Part shown: in pieces, positions 21,555-32,150 of the stretch
Layout of the letters: every line of letters starts with the position of its first letter
Position numbering within the stretch: position 1 is the stretch's first letter
Source: Rhizomys pruinosus
Lineage: Eukaryota; Chordata; Mammalia; Rodentia; Spalacidae
Assembly: GCA_009823505.1 (NCBI GenBank)
Contig: VZQC01004717.1
Location: forward strand, 1,237,053-1,301,052
DNA: 64,000 bases
Direction: 5' to 3'
The notes under the pieces: model-generated
The model's database searches: none
What the model was told of the DNA's origin: nothing
Seen by the model: only the letters and a program-made list of their open reading frames with translations
Position numbers and translations under genes: made by a program

Positions 21555-23336
21555 GGCTCTGGTTTGTTTCTCTATCACTGTGTCAAAATACTAATACCAA
21601 ATTGGGGGCAAAAGACTTACATCTCCCAGATCACAGTGGGCTGGGCCCTACCACATCACTCAACAACCAAGAAAATGCCCCACAGACATGGGCACAGGCC
21701 AGTCCCATGGAGGTAATTCCCCAGTTGAGGCTCCTTTAATCCAGATGTGTCAAGTTGACACTAAAACTATCCAGCACAATTGGCCCCTTGTCCACTTGAC
21801 ACACAAAACACATCACTATACAAGCTTCCATTTCTTGTCCCTAAGATATGATGTTAACATTAATATCATGACATAAGACAGTAGGAACTTAAAAGCCCTA
21901 CAGTCCTTAAGAAATCCAAATACTTAAAAGTTCATGATCTCTTAAAAGTCTCTTAACTGTGGGCTGCTGTAAAATCCAAAACAAGTACTGCCTTATTTCA
22001 AAGGGAAGAATCAGGCACACTCAAACAAAACCTAAGTCCAGCAAGTAGCTCAAGGCTGGACATCTGGGATTCACTCACGATCTTCTGGGCTCCGAAGGGT
22101 TTGGGCAGCTTCACTTCTCTGACTCTGCATCCACAGCACACATAGCTTGTCTCGCAGGCCTAGGCCAGCTCCATTCTGCACCTGCTGCTGCTCTTGGTGA
22201 TCATTCCATGGTCCTTGCATCTCCAAAAAGCTGGGTTCTCCACTGAAACTGAGATTCCACCTTCACCAATGGGATCTTCTAACCTTTCCTGGTGCAAAGC
22301 CTCAGCTTCTCTTCAGGACCCCTGCAATCCTGAGGTCTTCACTGAAACGGAAGCTGCACTTTCACCAATGGTCTTTCCTGGCCTCTTACAGCTGCTCTCT
22401 GTGACCCCTTCACATTTCAACACCAGAACCATATAGGAGACTCTTATACATTACCAAATCCTGCTTCAAACTTGATATGGAGCCTCAGGCCATCTCTGGA
22501 CCACATCTTCTGTGTGTTGACCCTGAGGAAATTCTTCCCAGAAGATTTCACCAGTGATTCTGGTCTCTTGTTACTTGCAGCTGATTTTTCAGCCCCAGCT
22601 AACCAGCATCAATTGTCTCAGTAAAACAAATGTTTCACTTCAGGGTCTGGTCTCATTCTTCTGCTCCAGCTGACCAAGAACCCACATATTCTCAATTCAA
22701 ATCATCCATAACAGCCTAGATATTCTCTGCTTCCCTTTGAAACTTCACAAGCCAGGCCTCCATCATCTACAACTCTTTCAGTAAAACTGTTCCAAGCTCC
22801 ATAGCAACAAATTCTAAGCATTCAATTAGCTTTACTACCCCAAAGTTCCAAACACTTTCATAATCCTCCCCCAAACAACTGGGTCAGGTCTGTTATAGCA
22901 ATACCCCTCTTCTGGTATCAATTTCTGTTCTAGTTTGCTTCTCCATTGCTGTGCAAAACACTCTTGATCAATTCCAACTTGGGGATAAAAGGGTTTATTT
23001 GGCTCACATCTCCTGAGTCACACAGTTCATCACTGAGGGAACCCAAGGTGGAAACTCAGGGCAAAAACCTGGAGGCAGAAGCTGAACCACAGGCCATGGA
23101 GGAATGTGCTTATGGGCTTGCTCCTCTGCCCCATCTGCAGCCTGCTTTCTTATACAATACAGAATAACCTGTCTGGGGGTGGCACTGCCCACAGTGGACT
23201 GGGCCCTCCTACATCACTCAATAACCAAGAGAATGCCCCCCACACATGGCCACAGGCCAGTCTAATGGAGGCAATTGTCCACCTGAGGCTCTCTCAACCT
23301 AAGTATGTCAAATTGACACTAAAACTATCCAGCACA
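21555..23336 (-). mobile_element. Minus-strand LTR retrotransposon, ERVL-MaLR-like, non-coding
   Basis: There are two direct terminal repeats: 21555-21778 (shortened by an internal deletion of about 190 bp) and 22926-23336 (411 bp). They surround about 1.15 kb with no long ORF. Both end ccagcaca on the + strand. On the minus strand the order is LTR, 5-nt spacer, a 17-nt primer-binding site like the 3' end of tRNA-Leu (22904-22920), internal region, and a purine-rich tract (acaaggggccaat) before the second LTR. ERVL and MaLR elements are known to use tRNA-Leu, and MaLR internal regions are short and non-coding. The 5-bp TSD ccctt fits ERVL-class integration. The exact subfamily (MT or ORR1-like) is not determined. 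Confidence 0.7.
22904..22920 (-). other. Primer-binding site, tRNA-Leu-like
   Basis: On the minus strand it reads TGATACCAGAAGAGGGG, which I count as 14 of 17 matches to the complement of the tRNA-Leu(UAA) 3' end TGGTACCAGGAGTGGGG. It is 5 nt inside the LTR. Confidence 0.6.
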
Positions 23337-23341
23337 CCCTT

Positions 23342-23425
23342 GAATTGTGAGGCAAAAGAAATTCCTGTCTTAAGTTGCTTTGGTCAGATATTTTATCAGA
23401 GCAACAAGGAAAGTGACTAATAGAG
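23342..23425 (+). mobile_element. Older MaLR-type LTR, right part of the interrupted copy
   Basis: gaattgtgaggcaaaagaaa ... ttgctttggtcagatatttt is the LTR 3' segment; it continues the fragment at 21495-21554. Confidence 0.6.
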
Positions 23426-23749
23426 ACTTTCATTTTGGAAAGTGTGAAGCTGATACATCCATGTAGTTCACATAGAAAAATAGAAGCCCCATGGGAGGAT
23501 GAAACAGAAGACACATTCAGGCTAGGTTTTCCTGTAGGAGTTAGAGCTTTGAGCTGATCATCTCTGAATCCAGATGAAGAGCTGAGTGAGTAGAAAAAAC
23601 CGTGGAACTCAAGGAGAACTGAAAATAGAAATCAGGTTACATTGGGTTGAGAGAATGAACATTGAAAAGAGTGACCTTTTGTATAAACTGTGATTTGATG
23701 AATTGCTATGGTGAGGGGAAGAGAAGAACGTTTATAGACCAATGGTTCA

Positions 23750-23890
23750 AAGGAAAGGCAACGAAGTTAAGCCTTGTGGCACAGTCTGTAGTATATACAG
23801 CTACTTGGAAGGCTGAGGCAGGAAGATCAAGGTCAGCCTGCACTATATAGTGAGTTCAAGGCTAGTCTGAGCAACTACAGAGAACCTGCC
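23750..23890 (+). mobile_element. Old B1-like SINE
   Basis: gccttgtggcacagtctgta ... ggaaggctgaggcaggaaga ... tagtgagttcaaggctagtc preserves the B1/7SL order with heavy divergence. Confidence 0.55.
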
Positions 23891-23945
23891 TCCAAATAAG
23901 AAGATGAAAAGGTAGTCCTGGGCTAATATATCTCTTGACCTTCTT

Positions 23946-24082
23946 TTTGAGACAGGGTCTCCCTGTAGCTCCGGCTGTCCTGGAACTCACTCTGTAGACC
24001 AGGCTGGCCTCAAACTCACAGAGATCCGCGTGCCTCTGCCTCCCAAGTGCTAGGATTAAAGGCGTGCACCACCATGCCCGAC
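23946..24082 (-). mobile_element. B1 SINE, second half of a minus-strand B2-B1 composite
   Basis: Antisense B1 from gagacagggtctccctgtag to gcaccaccatgcccgac, followed without a gap by an antisense B2. The TSD (t)gaccttctt lies at about 23936-23945 and 24318-24327, outside both SINEs. Confidence 0.95.
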
Positions 24083-24314
24083 ATTTATTTATTTCTGTAT
24101 GTGTATCAATGTATTGTCTGCATGCAAGTCTGTGCACCCGTGTCGTGCAATGCCGTGGAGGTCAGAAGAGGGTGTCGGATTCCCCTGGAACTGGAGTTCT
24201 CCCGGAATTGGAGTCTTAGACGGTTCTCAGCCGCCATGTGGGTGCTGGGGATCGAACCCGGCTCCTCTGTAAGAGCAGTCGGCGCTCTTAACCGCTAGGC
24301 CATCTCTCCAGCCC
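24083..24314 (-). mobile_element. B2 SINE, first half of a minus-strand B2-B1 composite
   Basis: Young, CpG-rich B2 with internal duplication, ending ctctccagcccc. On the minus strand the order is B2 then B1, as at 9841-10289. Confidence 0.95.
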
Positions 24315-24327
24315 CCTGGACCTTCTT

Positions 24328-25342
24328 AAACATGACTTATGCATGTTTGCTTACTAAGGAGAGGGTATGAGAGGAGACCTTACTGAAAATTCTGGAGTTG
24401 AGACCAGGAGCTGATGATGGTTTAGGATCCACTGAGGTGAGAAGATAGAGGAATTACAATGCCAATATTAATCCTAGGGAGGGGCAGCTTCTTCTTGCCT
24501 CCAAACAGGGGGAAGAGGGAGAGAATGGCGCAGTCACTCAGACGTGTGGAGGCAGAAGAATGTGAAGTTGTCATTTCTTTCTGACAACCTTTTTAAAATC
24601 TTTTTGTGGTTGTCTGTGGAGAGAACATGAAGGAATTAGGAATTAAGAGGGGATAGAGGTTTCTATACATGAGAAAAGATATTGGCAAGCCTTGTGGAAG
24701 ACCAGTCAAGGAGAGAAATGATGTATTTCTTTGGTTATAATTTACATGGTTGTGCAATCTTATCTAACAATACTGATCAGCCCAGTGGAGTGGTAGTGGC
24801 CACAGTAATTTCTGTGGGGGTATGCTAGAAAAATAGAATGTTTGAGGAATGGAATAAGGAGATTTGAGAAGTGTATGGCTTAGAAATTAGGTCAACAAGG
24901 CTTCCAGTCTACGGGATCAGACCCTGCTAGGTTTAAAAAAATGAGTGTATGGAGAACAAATTACAAGATTATGAGACAGCTTGACTCAAAAGCGTATCTG
25001 AGAATAATGCTGTCTGTTTTTGCATTGAGGAGTTTTGAAGACCAGACCCTGAGGCCATCAAGACCTATTAAGCAGGTCCGCCACTGGGTGTTCCCAGGAC
25101 CTGTGGGAAATTTCCTGAAGATTGCCATCACTGGAGATGGAGTCAGGGCCAGCAGAGGTGGAGCTAGTGCCTGCTGAGAGCTACGACCAGGCCACAGGCT
25201 GAAAGCTACAGTTGGGAGGAGGAAAGAGGTCCCAAGTTGAGGAGGTCTGCCTAGCATTTCTCCTGCACCATCCCAGTGTTCTTGTTTCTTAACATTCACT
25301 GTACAATAGTACAAGCTGTTTCCCTAAAAAAGAAAAAAAGAA
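24328..25342. other. Unique or ancient-repeat intron, nothing recognised
   Basis: Two overlapping frames on opposite strands (24941-25314) have no domain and are not supported as genes. Confidence 0.5.
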
Positions 25343-25487
25343 GCCGGGTGTGGTGGTGCACGCCTTTAATCCTAGCACTTGGGAGGCAGAGGCAGGCGGA
25401 TCTTTGTGAGTTCAAGGACAGCCTGATCTACAGAGTGAGTTCCGGGACATCCGAGGCTACAGAGAGACCCTGTCTAGAAAAGACCGG
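25343..25487 (+). mobile_element. B1 SINE
   Basis: Starts gccgggtgtggtggtgcacg; ends ccctgtctagaaaagaccgg before an A run. Confidence 0.95.
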
Positions 25488-25720
25488 AAAAAAAAAAGAA
25501 CAATTTAATTTTCCTCCAGAAAAACAACAAAGTTACAACAACAAAGTTAGGATTTTGTTGCGCCAGATGCACAGGTGTATGAGTGTACATAGCTTTCAGA
25601 ATCTGAGCAAGCTTACCCAGGGAACACAGAATTACAATGTATGGTTAGAGTAAAATGCCTCATACTGTCAAGTTTATGAACATTCCAGTAAAGATGATGT
25701 TTGTCAAGAATCATAAGATA

Positions 25721-25871
25721 GCCGGTCGTGGTGGCACACGCCTTTAATCCTAGCACTTGGGAAGCAGAGGCAGGCGGATCTTTGTGAGTTCAAGGCCAGC
25801 CTTGTCTCCAGAGGGAATTCCAGGCCAGCTGGGGCTACAGGGAGACCCTGTCTCAAAAAGACAAAAAANAA
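25721..25871 (+). mobile_element. B1 SINE with TSD and an N in its tail
   Basis: The TSD aagaatcataagata is at 25706-25720 and 25872-25886. An unresolved base lies in the A tail at 25869. Confidence 0.95.
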
Positions 25872-25886
25872 AAGAATCATAAGATA

Positions 25887-27585
25887 CAGTGGCATCACAC
25901 CTCAACTGCCACTAGAGGTCAGCACTTGACTCTCAATGCAGTTCCCTAAAGAAGAAGGCTCCTAGTCTCTGGACAGATCTGAGGTTCCTGTCCTTGTCTC
26001 TTGCCTCCTTGCTTGAGTCACAAACATGACTGTCCACAGTCACAAAACTATGAGCACCCTAAGAATAGCGGAGTGAACTGCTCAGTTAGACCATCTGCAA
26101 ATGTGAGGAAATCACAGGACTGTGTAATGTGGCTTTAGCATGCCCCTGTGGAGGCCAGGGGTGAAAGCACTTGAGTCATTCATTATGATTGTAAGAGCTT
26201 CAGATATAACCATACGGCAAGGGTGGCTTTAGCACCACTGCCTGCAGTCTGAAGCCAAATGGTGCCCTGGCCTTTCTACTCTGTCCTACGGTGGACTTTG
26301 CACTATGCTGGCCCAGTGTGCCTTTTAGCAGCCCATCGCATTGCATCTTCTTGTTGCGAGGGCAGCTGTGCTGGGTACAGTATATGAGGTTTTTGTACCG
26401 GTCTCCGGAGATTTGAAAACCAATCAAGGGGAAAGATATGACCGTGATCGGAAGCAACAGGAGCTTCTCAGAATGAGTTGCCTAGGAAACAGAGAGGATC
26501 CTAACTGCACCAGGTTCACACCATACTCCAGGCTGCACCATCCTGAAAGGGAAAAGGCACCTGAAGTCAGAAAGAGGGCTCTGTGCCAGGTGATGCTCCT
26601 CAGTAGCAGAGTCTCTGCTTAGAGAACTCCAGAGGGCCATGACAGCCCAGGGTCTTAGAAACTCAAAGCTCTGTCTTGTCAGTGGCCAGCAGATGTAGTG
26701 TGAGATCTTGCAGGGCATGTAAAACAGGAAGGCTCCAAGTGGCTAAAAAGCTGCTTGTTTGGGCTATTTTTAAAATAATTGGATGTTTAAAAATTTGACT
26801 TTGGCTCTGGCAAGCTTTTGAGCTAATGGAGCTCAGCTGCAGTGAAGAAATAACCTGGGGCCAACACACAGGCTCATTTATAGAACAGTGGGTAGAAAGC
26901 CTTTAGGGAGATTAACATAGAGTTGAAGGAAGATAATCGGGAGCTTCCTGATCATCACTGACCGTCATATGCACTAGTGTCCCCTGCCAGTGTGAGAAAT
27001 TAAGAAAACTAAAGAAACTAGATATCTCAAAAGCATTTGTGAGTGAAGAGTTACTACTGACCATGCCGTAATCTGGAAGGAGACAAGCTACAGGGCTTCA
27101 AACAACTCTACGGAGAAAGGGGGAAGACTCAGGAAGCCACCCAACAAGGAGGGGAATGCTGCAACTTTATCGAGACCCTAGGTTGGCACAGCTCAGGACC
27201 AAGGGTTAACCAGAAGAAAAACCATTTGGAGGTATCTGTGTAATCAAGAAAATCTTGGTTCTTGATATGAATGAGATGCTCTCTGACACCTCAAAAGTAG
27301 GAAATAAAATGCTCTGTGGCTTCATAACATCTGAATCTTCAAATTACTTCTTTCACAGATTTCATAATACAGTATCTGTCACACAGATCATACATATAAG
27401 CCAAGACAAAGAGGAATTAAAAGTAAGCTGATAGAACTGCAGGAGCGGGATACTAGAATGATTGGATACTGATTTCACATAACTAGGATCAAGAAGATAA
27501 AATACAAGGTTGAGAATATGCGTAGAAAGAAAAAACTTTGAAAAGGGAGATTTCAGACATAAAAACCCATATGGTAACCTTGTTT
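25887..27585. other. Unique intron, nothing recognised
   Basis: About 1.7 kb. Overlapping opposite-strand frames between 26200 and 26870 show no domain; no repeat family recognised. Confidence 0.5.
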
Positions 27586-27604
27586 AAAAAATTTAATAAC
27601 CATA

Positions 27605-27848
27605 GGGCTGGAGAGATGGTCTAGCAGTTAAGAGCACTGACTGCTCTTGCAGAGGACCCGGGTTCGATCCCCAGCACCCACATGGCGGCTGAGAACCATC
27701 TTTAACTCCAGTTCCAGGGGAATCCAACACCCTCTTCTGACCTCCATGGCATTGCATGACACGGGTGCACGAACCTGCATGCAGACAGTACATTCATACA
27801 CATATGAAAAGAAATAAAGAAATAAATAAAAGTTTTTTTTAAAGATGG
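27605..27848 (+). mobile_element. B2 SINE with TSD
   Basis: Imperfect TSD aaatttaataacca (about 27589-27602) and aaatctaataacca (to about 27865). It has no internal 17-bp duplication. Confidence 0.9.
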
Positions 27849-27879
27849 AAAAAAATCTAATAACCAAACTTAAAATTTG

Positions 27880-28165
27880 GGTTTACACAGAAAGATGACT
27901 GGAAAATAGGTCAGAAAAAAGTTACCACAGAAAATTGCAAAAAGAAGAAGCTGGGAGAGAAAGATATAGATGAAGAATAGGAGGAAGAGGAGAGGAAAAA
28001 GAAGAGAAAGAAGAAAGGAAGGAAAAAGACACGAAGTTGGGAGGGGAACATGAACATGATTGGTGGACATCAGGGAGAGTTGGAGGGGGATGGGAGTGAA
28101 CATGATCATATTTCATTGTATACATGCATGAAATTCTCAAATAATAAATGAAAAATAAATAAAAG
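27880..28165 (+). mobile_element. LINE-1 3' end, sense (older)
   Basis: A purine-rich stretch (27940-28030), then gtgaacatgatcatatttca and ttgtatacatgcatgaaatt, and an AATAAATGAAAAATAAATAAA tail typical of older rodent L1 ends. Confidence 0.6.
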
Positions 28166-28676
28166 CAAGTAGAAAGAGAATGGGAATGGGGAGAATTCAT
28201 TTGAAAGATACTTCTCCATGTTCATGAAAGACAACAATCCACATACGACCAGGGCAAACACAGCGAAGATGGGTGCGTACACTCACACGGCAGAAAAACT
28301 GCTGGAAGCAGAAGGCAATGAATGAGTTGAAGTCTTTAATACAATGAAGGAAAATAACTGCCAATTTAGTCAGCATTCAAAGAAAGCACCCTTCCAAATT
28401 AAAGATTAACTAACAGTGTCTAAAGCTTCAAATGCAAGAATAATTAGCAGATTTGCATCAAAAGAGATACTAAAAGGTATTGATTTGTAGAAGGAAAATC
28501 CCAGATAGGTGATCAGAGATGAAAGAAAATAATAATAATAATAATAATAAGGCAACTATGTTCATAAATATATCAAATACTAACTATATGGCATATCATC
28601 AAACATTAACTGTATGAAATAATTTTTAAGGGTTCCAATGATTTGGAGAATGAAAGTACAAGATAAAAGTACAATT
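28166..28676. other. Unique intron with short (AAT)n at 28532-28551
   Basis: No gene or transposon recognised besides the trinucleotide run. Confidence 0.5.
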
Positions 28677-28817
28677 TTTTTTTGTCTTTTCAAGACAGGG
28701 TCTCCCTGTAGCCCCAACTGTCCTGGAACTCACTCTGTAGACCAGGCTGGCCTTGAACTCACAAAGATCCACCTGCCTCTGCCTCCTGAGTGCTAGGATT
28801 AAAGGCATGTGCCACCA
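28677..28817 (-). mobile_element. B1 SINE
   Basis: Antisense B1 from caagacagggtctccctgta to aaaggcatgtgccaccagg. Confidence 0.93.
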
Positions 28818-29099
28818 GGACTTCATAATCTCTAGAAGGACTACCCCTCAAATAATTTTTTAAAATAACTTTATAACATAATCCCAGCACAGAAGAGGAA
28901 GAAGTGGGAGTATTGCCGCAAGTTCAAGACCCTTCTGGTGGGACCCTCCCCCAAACTAAAAAGGCAAACAAGGGAACCACCAGCCTGGAGTTGGGACAGC
29001 GGAGCATGCCAGGCCTGCAAGGCACTTAAAGTCCTGGGTCAGAGATCTGGGGACCACTGGGGGCCTTAAGAATCAGAAGTAGATGCATACCTGCTGACA

Positions 29100-29620
29100 G
29101 CAGTGGCCCCCAGCAGGCACCCAGGGGTAGGTGGGCCCAGCTTGTGCAAGTGGGATGGCCCCCAGCAGACACCCGGGGGTAGGCTAGCCTGGCTTGAGCA
29201 TGGCAGTGGACAGCAGCCCCCAGCAGACACCCGGGGGTAGGCTAGCCTGGCTTGAGCATGGAAGTGGACAGCAGCCCCCAGCAGACACCCGGGGGTAGGC
29301 TAGCCTGGCTTGAGCATGACAGTGGACAGCAGCCCCCAGCAGGCACCTGGGGGTAGGCTAGCCTGGCTTGAGCATGGCAGTGGACAGCAGCCCCCAACAG
29401 GCACCCCAGGGTAGGAGGGCCCAGCTCAAGCACGCATACTGGCAAATGGCGGCCTCCAGCAGGCACTGGGAGGTACACAGGCCCAGCTTGTGCCTGTGTG
29501 GTGGCCCCAAGCACACACTCTGTGGCAGGCAGGCCAGGCTTGAACACGCACACAGGCATAGGGGGAAGTGGCCCCCCCAGCAGGCAGCCAGAAGCAGACC
29601 CAGAGCACAAGCACTTGAAC
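29100..29620 (+). repeat. 58-bp tandem array in the L1 5'UTR
   Basis: Four nearly identical 58-bp units start at 29158, 29216, 29274 and 29332, each opening gcccccagcag and closing gtggacagca. One diverged unit lies upstream and about four more, of variable length, lie downstream to about 29600. The array is GC-rich in an AT-rich region. It sits where L1 promoters carry monomers. The open minus-strand frame of 163 codons across it is a by-product of the repetition. Confidence 0.95.
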
Positions 29621-30445
29621 TTCGTAACAGAATATAAACAAATCCACATGCCAAAAGCACAATGATAAAACAATAACATTGGAAAACCAAATAATAAACC
29701 CCCACTAAATTCTACCAACCCTACAGAAGACACCTACAATGAGAACTCACTGGAGATAGCCCAGGACACATATCTTAAAAGATCTATCATAGATATACTC
29801 AAAGAAAATAAGGAATAGAAAGACCACACAGACAAATGAATCAAAGAACTAGAAGAAGACAATGATAAACACAGGAAAGAAGTAGAAATACTAAAGAAAT
29901 CTCAGGCTGAAATGAAAAAGGAACTTGAACATTCATCCAGTCAACAGAAAGGATGGGAGAAAGCCTCAGTAACAGATTGGATGAAGCAGAAAATAGAATA
30001 TCAAGACTGGAAGATAACGTGGAAGAACTGGAATGCTCAAGCAAAGATTATGAAACAGTTGAAAAAACACAAGGGTGGAATAATCAGGAAATGTGGGACA
30101 CCACAAGAAGACCAAACCTCCACATCATAGGTATATAGGAAGGAGAATTCCAGGATAATGGTATTGACCAGATCATCAACAGAATTATAGAAGAAAATTT
30201 CCCCAAATTAAAAAAAAAAAAACATATCCATACAAATCCAAGAAACACATAGAACACTAAATAGACAAGACCAGAAAAGAAATTCCCCATGCCATATCAT
30301 AGTAAAAATGCTGGATGCTCAAAACAAAGACAGAATATCGAAAGCCACAAGAGAAAAACAAGTTACATATAAACAAGTTACCCATCAGAATTACAGCTGA
30401 CTTTTCTTTTTTTCTTTCAAAAGCAAACTTGGGAAGTGTATTTGT

Positions 30446-30852
30446 CAAGGTTCTCTAAAGATACAGAATCAGTAGAAGGAATATGACTATATATATATAT
30501 ATGTATATGTATATATATACATATACATATATATATATATGTATATGTATATATATACATATATATATATATACATATATATGAATTTATTAGATTAGTT
30601 TACAGGATAGAGTCCAAGTCGTCCAACAATGTTGCACCACAGTGGAGAGGCTGAGAATCCTATATTTGCTCAGTCCATGAGGCCGCATGTCTCAGCATTC
30701 CCAATTTGGCCCTGAAGGCCTGATGGATTCTAGGAGATCTGCTAGTCTTCAGTCTATGTTGGAATCCAAGAAGTTGGTTACAGCAACAAGACGACCTCAC
30801 CAGTGAGAGAAGGCACGTGGCAAAAAGCAGGAGCTTTTTTCTGCCATGGCCT
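30446..30852 (+). mobile_element. URR1-like hAT-Charlie DNA transposon remnant (tentative)
   Basis: Starts caaggttctctaaagataca, has gaatttattagattagttta and a ctcagtccatgaggccgcat block. The middle holds an expanded TA-rich tract (30488-30590). The family is assigned from recollected sequence only. Confidence 0.45.
30488..30590. repeat. (TA)n-rich, self-complementary tract
   Basis: Alternating TA with TATGTATATG / CATATACATA interruptions that are inverse complements of each other, so it can form hairpins. Similar AT runs occur at about 31058-31115 and 38128-38166. Confidence 0.95.
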
Positions 30853-31080
30853 TTAAATTTTTGTATTGTTATTAAACTTTTCCCATACATCCTATATCAT
30901 TTCTCAATCAAATTTAGAGTCATTTCCCTTTCCATGCCCCCCACCCCACCTGAATTCCTGCACTCTGCCATACATGTCTTGCATCTTTTTCTGAGTCTTT
31001 TCAGAGTTTCCCCCAGTTCTTTTATTGTTGTTCTCTCTAACTTGTATTGCTTCAATATATATATATAATATATATATATA
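30853..31080 (-). mobile_element. LINE-1 3' end, antisense
   Basis: tcatttccctttccatgccc and tctttttctgagtctttt match the antisense L1 3' end at about 50165-50400. Confidence 0.7.
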
Positions 31081-31172
31081 GATATTATATATTATAATAT
31101 TATATAATCACCCTACATATAGCAAATATATCTACATAAATACATACATATACATCACATCACTGAATGGAG

Positions 31173-31392
31173 GATTTTTTTTTCTTCTTTTTTAGGTAAA
31201 AGATGTCATGTTTCCTGAAGCGAGACGTGATTTGGAAAGGTTTCCTCCTTGGCAGCCAAACAACATCATAGTCTTGCCCTTGTGCCCCACACTGGGGTCT
31301 TCCCTCCATGTCCGAGCCAAATGAGGTCGCATAAGCAATCATGCCTGTCTTTGACTTCCTGTACGTCTCCATCCGATACAGCCGGGTAGTCC
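31173..31392 (-). pseudogene. Coding-like fragment with A-tail, unidentified retrocopy candidate
   Basis: On the minus strand a frame from 31372 encodes METYRKSKTGMIAYATSFGS and then about 40 more residues rich in charged and aromatic amino acids (VVWLPRRKPFQITSRF). It ends in an A-rich stretch (31173-31195 on the + strand is T-rich). The composition is coding-like and unlike the AT-rich surroundings. I do not recognise the parent protein. No splice sites are seen within it, which suits a processed copy. It lies between two L1 3' pieces. Confidence 0.35.
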
Positions 31393-31596
31393 CAGTTACT
31401 AAGGCAAACTGAGTACATGAATGTTAGAGTTACCTCATGATACTGAAAAACAACTAATGGCTCTTATAATGTGAGAAACCTAGACAAGGTTAAACTAACC
31501 TAAAACCAGTAGTTATCAGAACTTTGGATTTTTTGGGATAAAATATGGTGGATATTCATATTTTATAGAGTAATATAAAATTAAAAAAACGGTAAT

Positions 31597-31860
31597 GGGC
31601 TTGAGAGATGGCCTAACAGAGTTGAGAGTTCCGACCATCAAATCCATTGCAATAGGACCCGGGTTCGATCCCCAGCATACACACAGGCGGCCAGTCTGAC
31701 AACATAACCATTCCAAGGGAGACAACCCCAAGTTTCAGGATTCCGACGCCCATCTTCTGACCTCCACGGCATTCGACACGTCACGGTACGCAGAACTATG
31801 CATGCAAACGCATTCACACAAATACGGAAATAAATAAAATTTAAAAAAATTTTAAAAAAA
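31597..31860 (+). mobile_element. B2 SINE with unusual density of indels
   Basis: Recognisable B2 (gggcttgagagatggcctaa ... ccgggttcgatccccagca) but with extra bases in many conserved blocks, for example ggcggccagtctgacaacat. Confidence 0.85.
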
Positions 31861-31936
31861 TTAAACTGGAAAAATGCAAATCAAGAAATATGATATGAAA
31901 ATAACATACCGTATGTTTTCAGAAGATACAATTTTA

Positions 31937-32095
31937 GCCGGGCGTGGTGGCACACACCTTTAATCCTAGCACTTGGGAGGCAGAGGCAGGCGGATCGTTG
32001 TGAGTTCAAGGCCAGCCTGGTCTACAGAGTGAGTTCCAGGACAGCTGGGGTACAGGGAGACCCTGTCTTGAAAAGACCAAAAAAAAAAAAAATAA
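31937..32095 (+). mobile_element. B1 SINE with 16-bp TSD
   Basis: The TSD agaagatacaatttta is at 31921-31936 and 32096-32111. It is a young CpG-containing copy (gccgggcgtggtggcacaca). Confidence 0.97.
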
Positions 32096-32150
32096 AGAAG
32101 ATACAATTTTAATATAGGTGCAATGTATCATGCTGGTGTAACTTAGTCTT

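Larger units (their letters stand above)
31393..32150 (+). mobile_element. LINE-1 3'UTR, sense, split by B2 and B1
   Basis: aaggcaaactgagtacatga, tagagtaatataaaattaaa and aatataggtgcaatgt match the L1 3'UTR (complement of about 50430-50690). With 30853-31080 this gives an inverted arrangement on the minus strand, as in twin-primed L1s. Confidence 0.6.

Noticed and set aside
26200..26870. Overlapping opposite-strand frames suggesting a small gene
   Set aside because: No domain, no splice or promoter evidence, and coding-like features on neither strand are convincing.
29100..29620. CRISPR-like regular repeats
   Set aside because: Units are contiguous 58-mers without distinct spacers, in a mammalian intron next to L1 ORF1.
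29242..29733. 163-codon minus-strand open frame with repeated WGLLS-like units
   Set aside because: It is the antisense translation of the 58-bp tandem array in the L1 5'UTR; the protein repetition only mirrors the DNA repeat.
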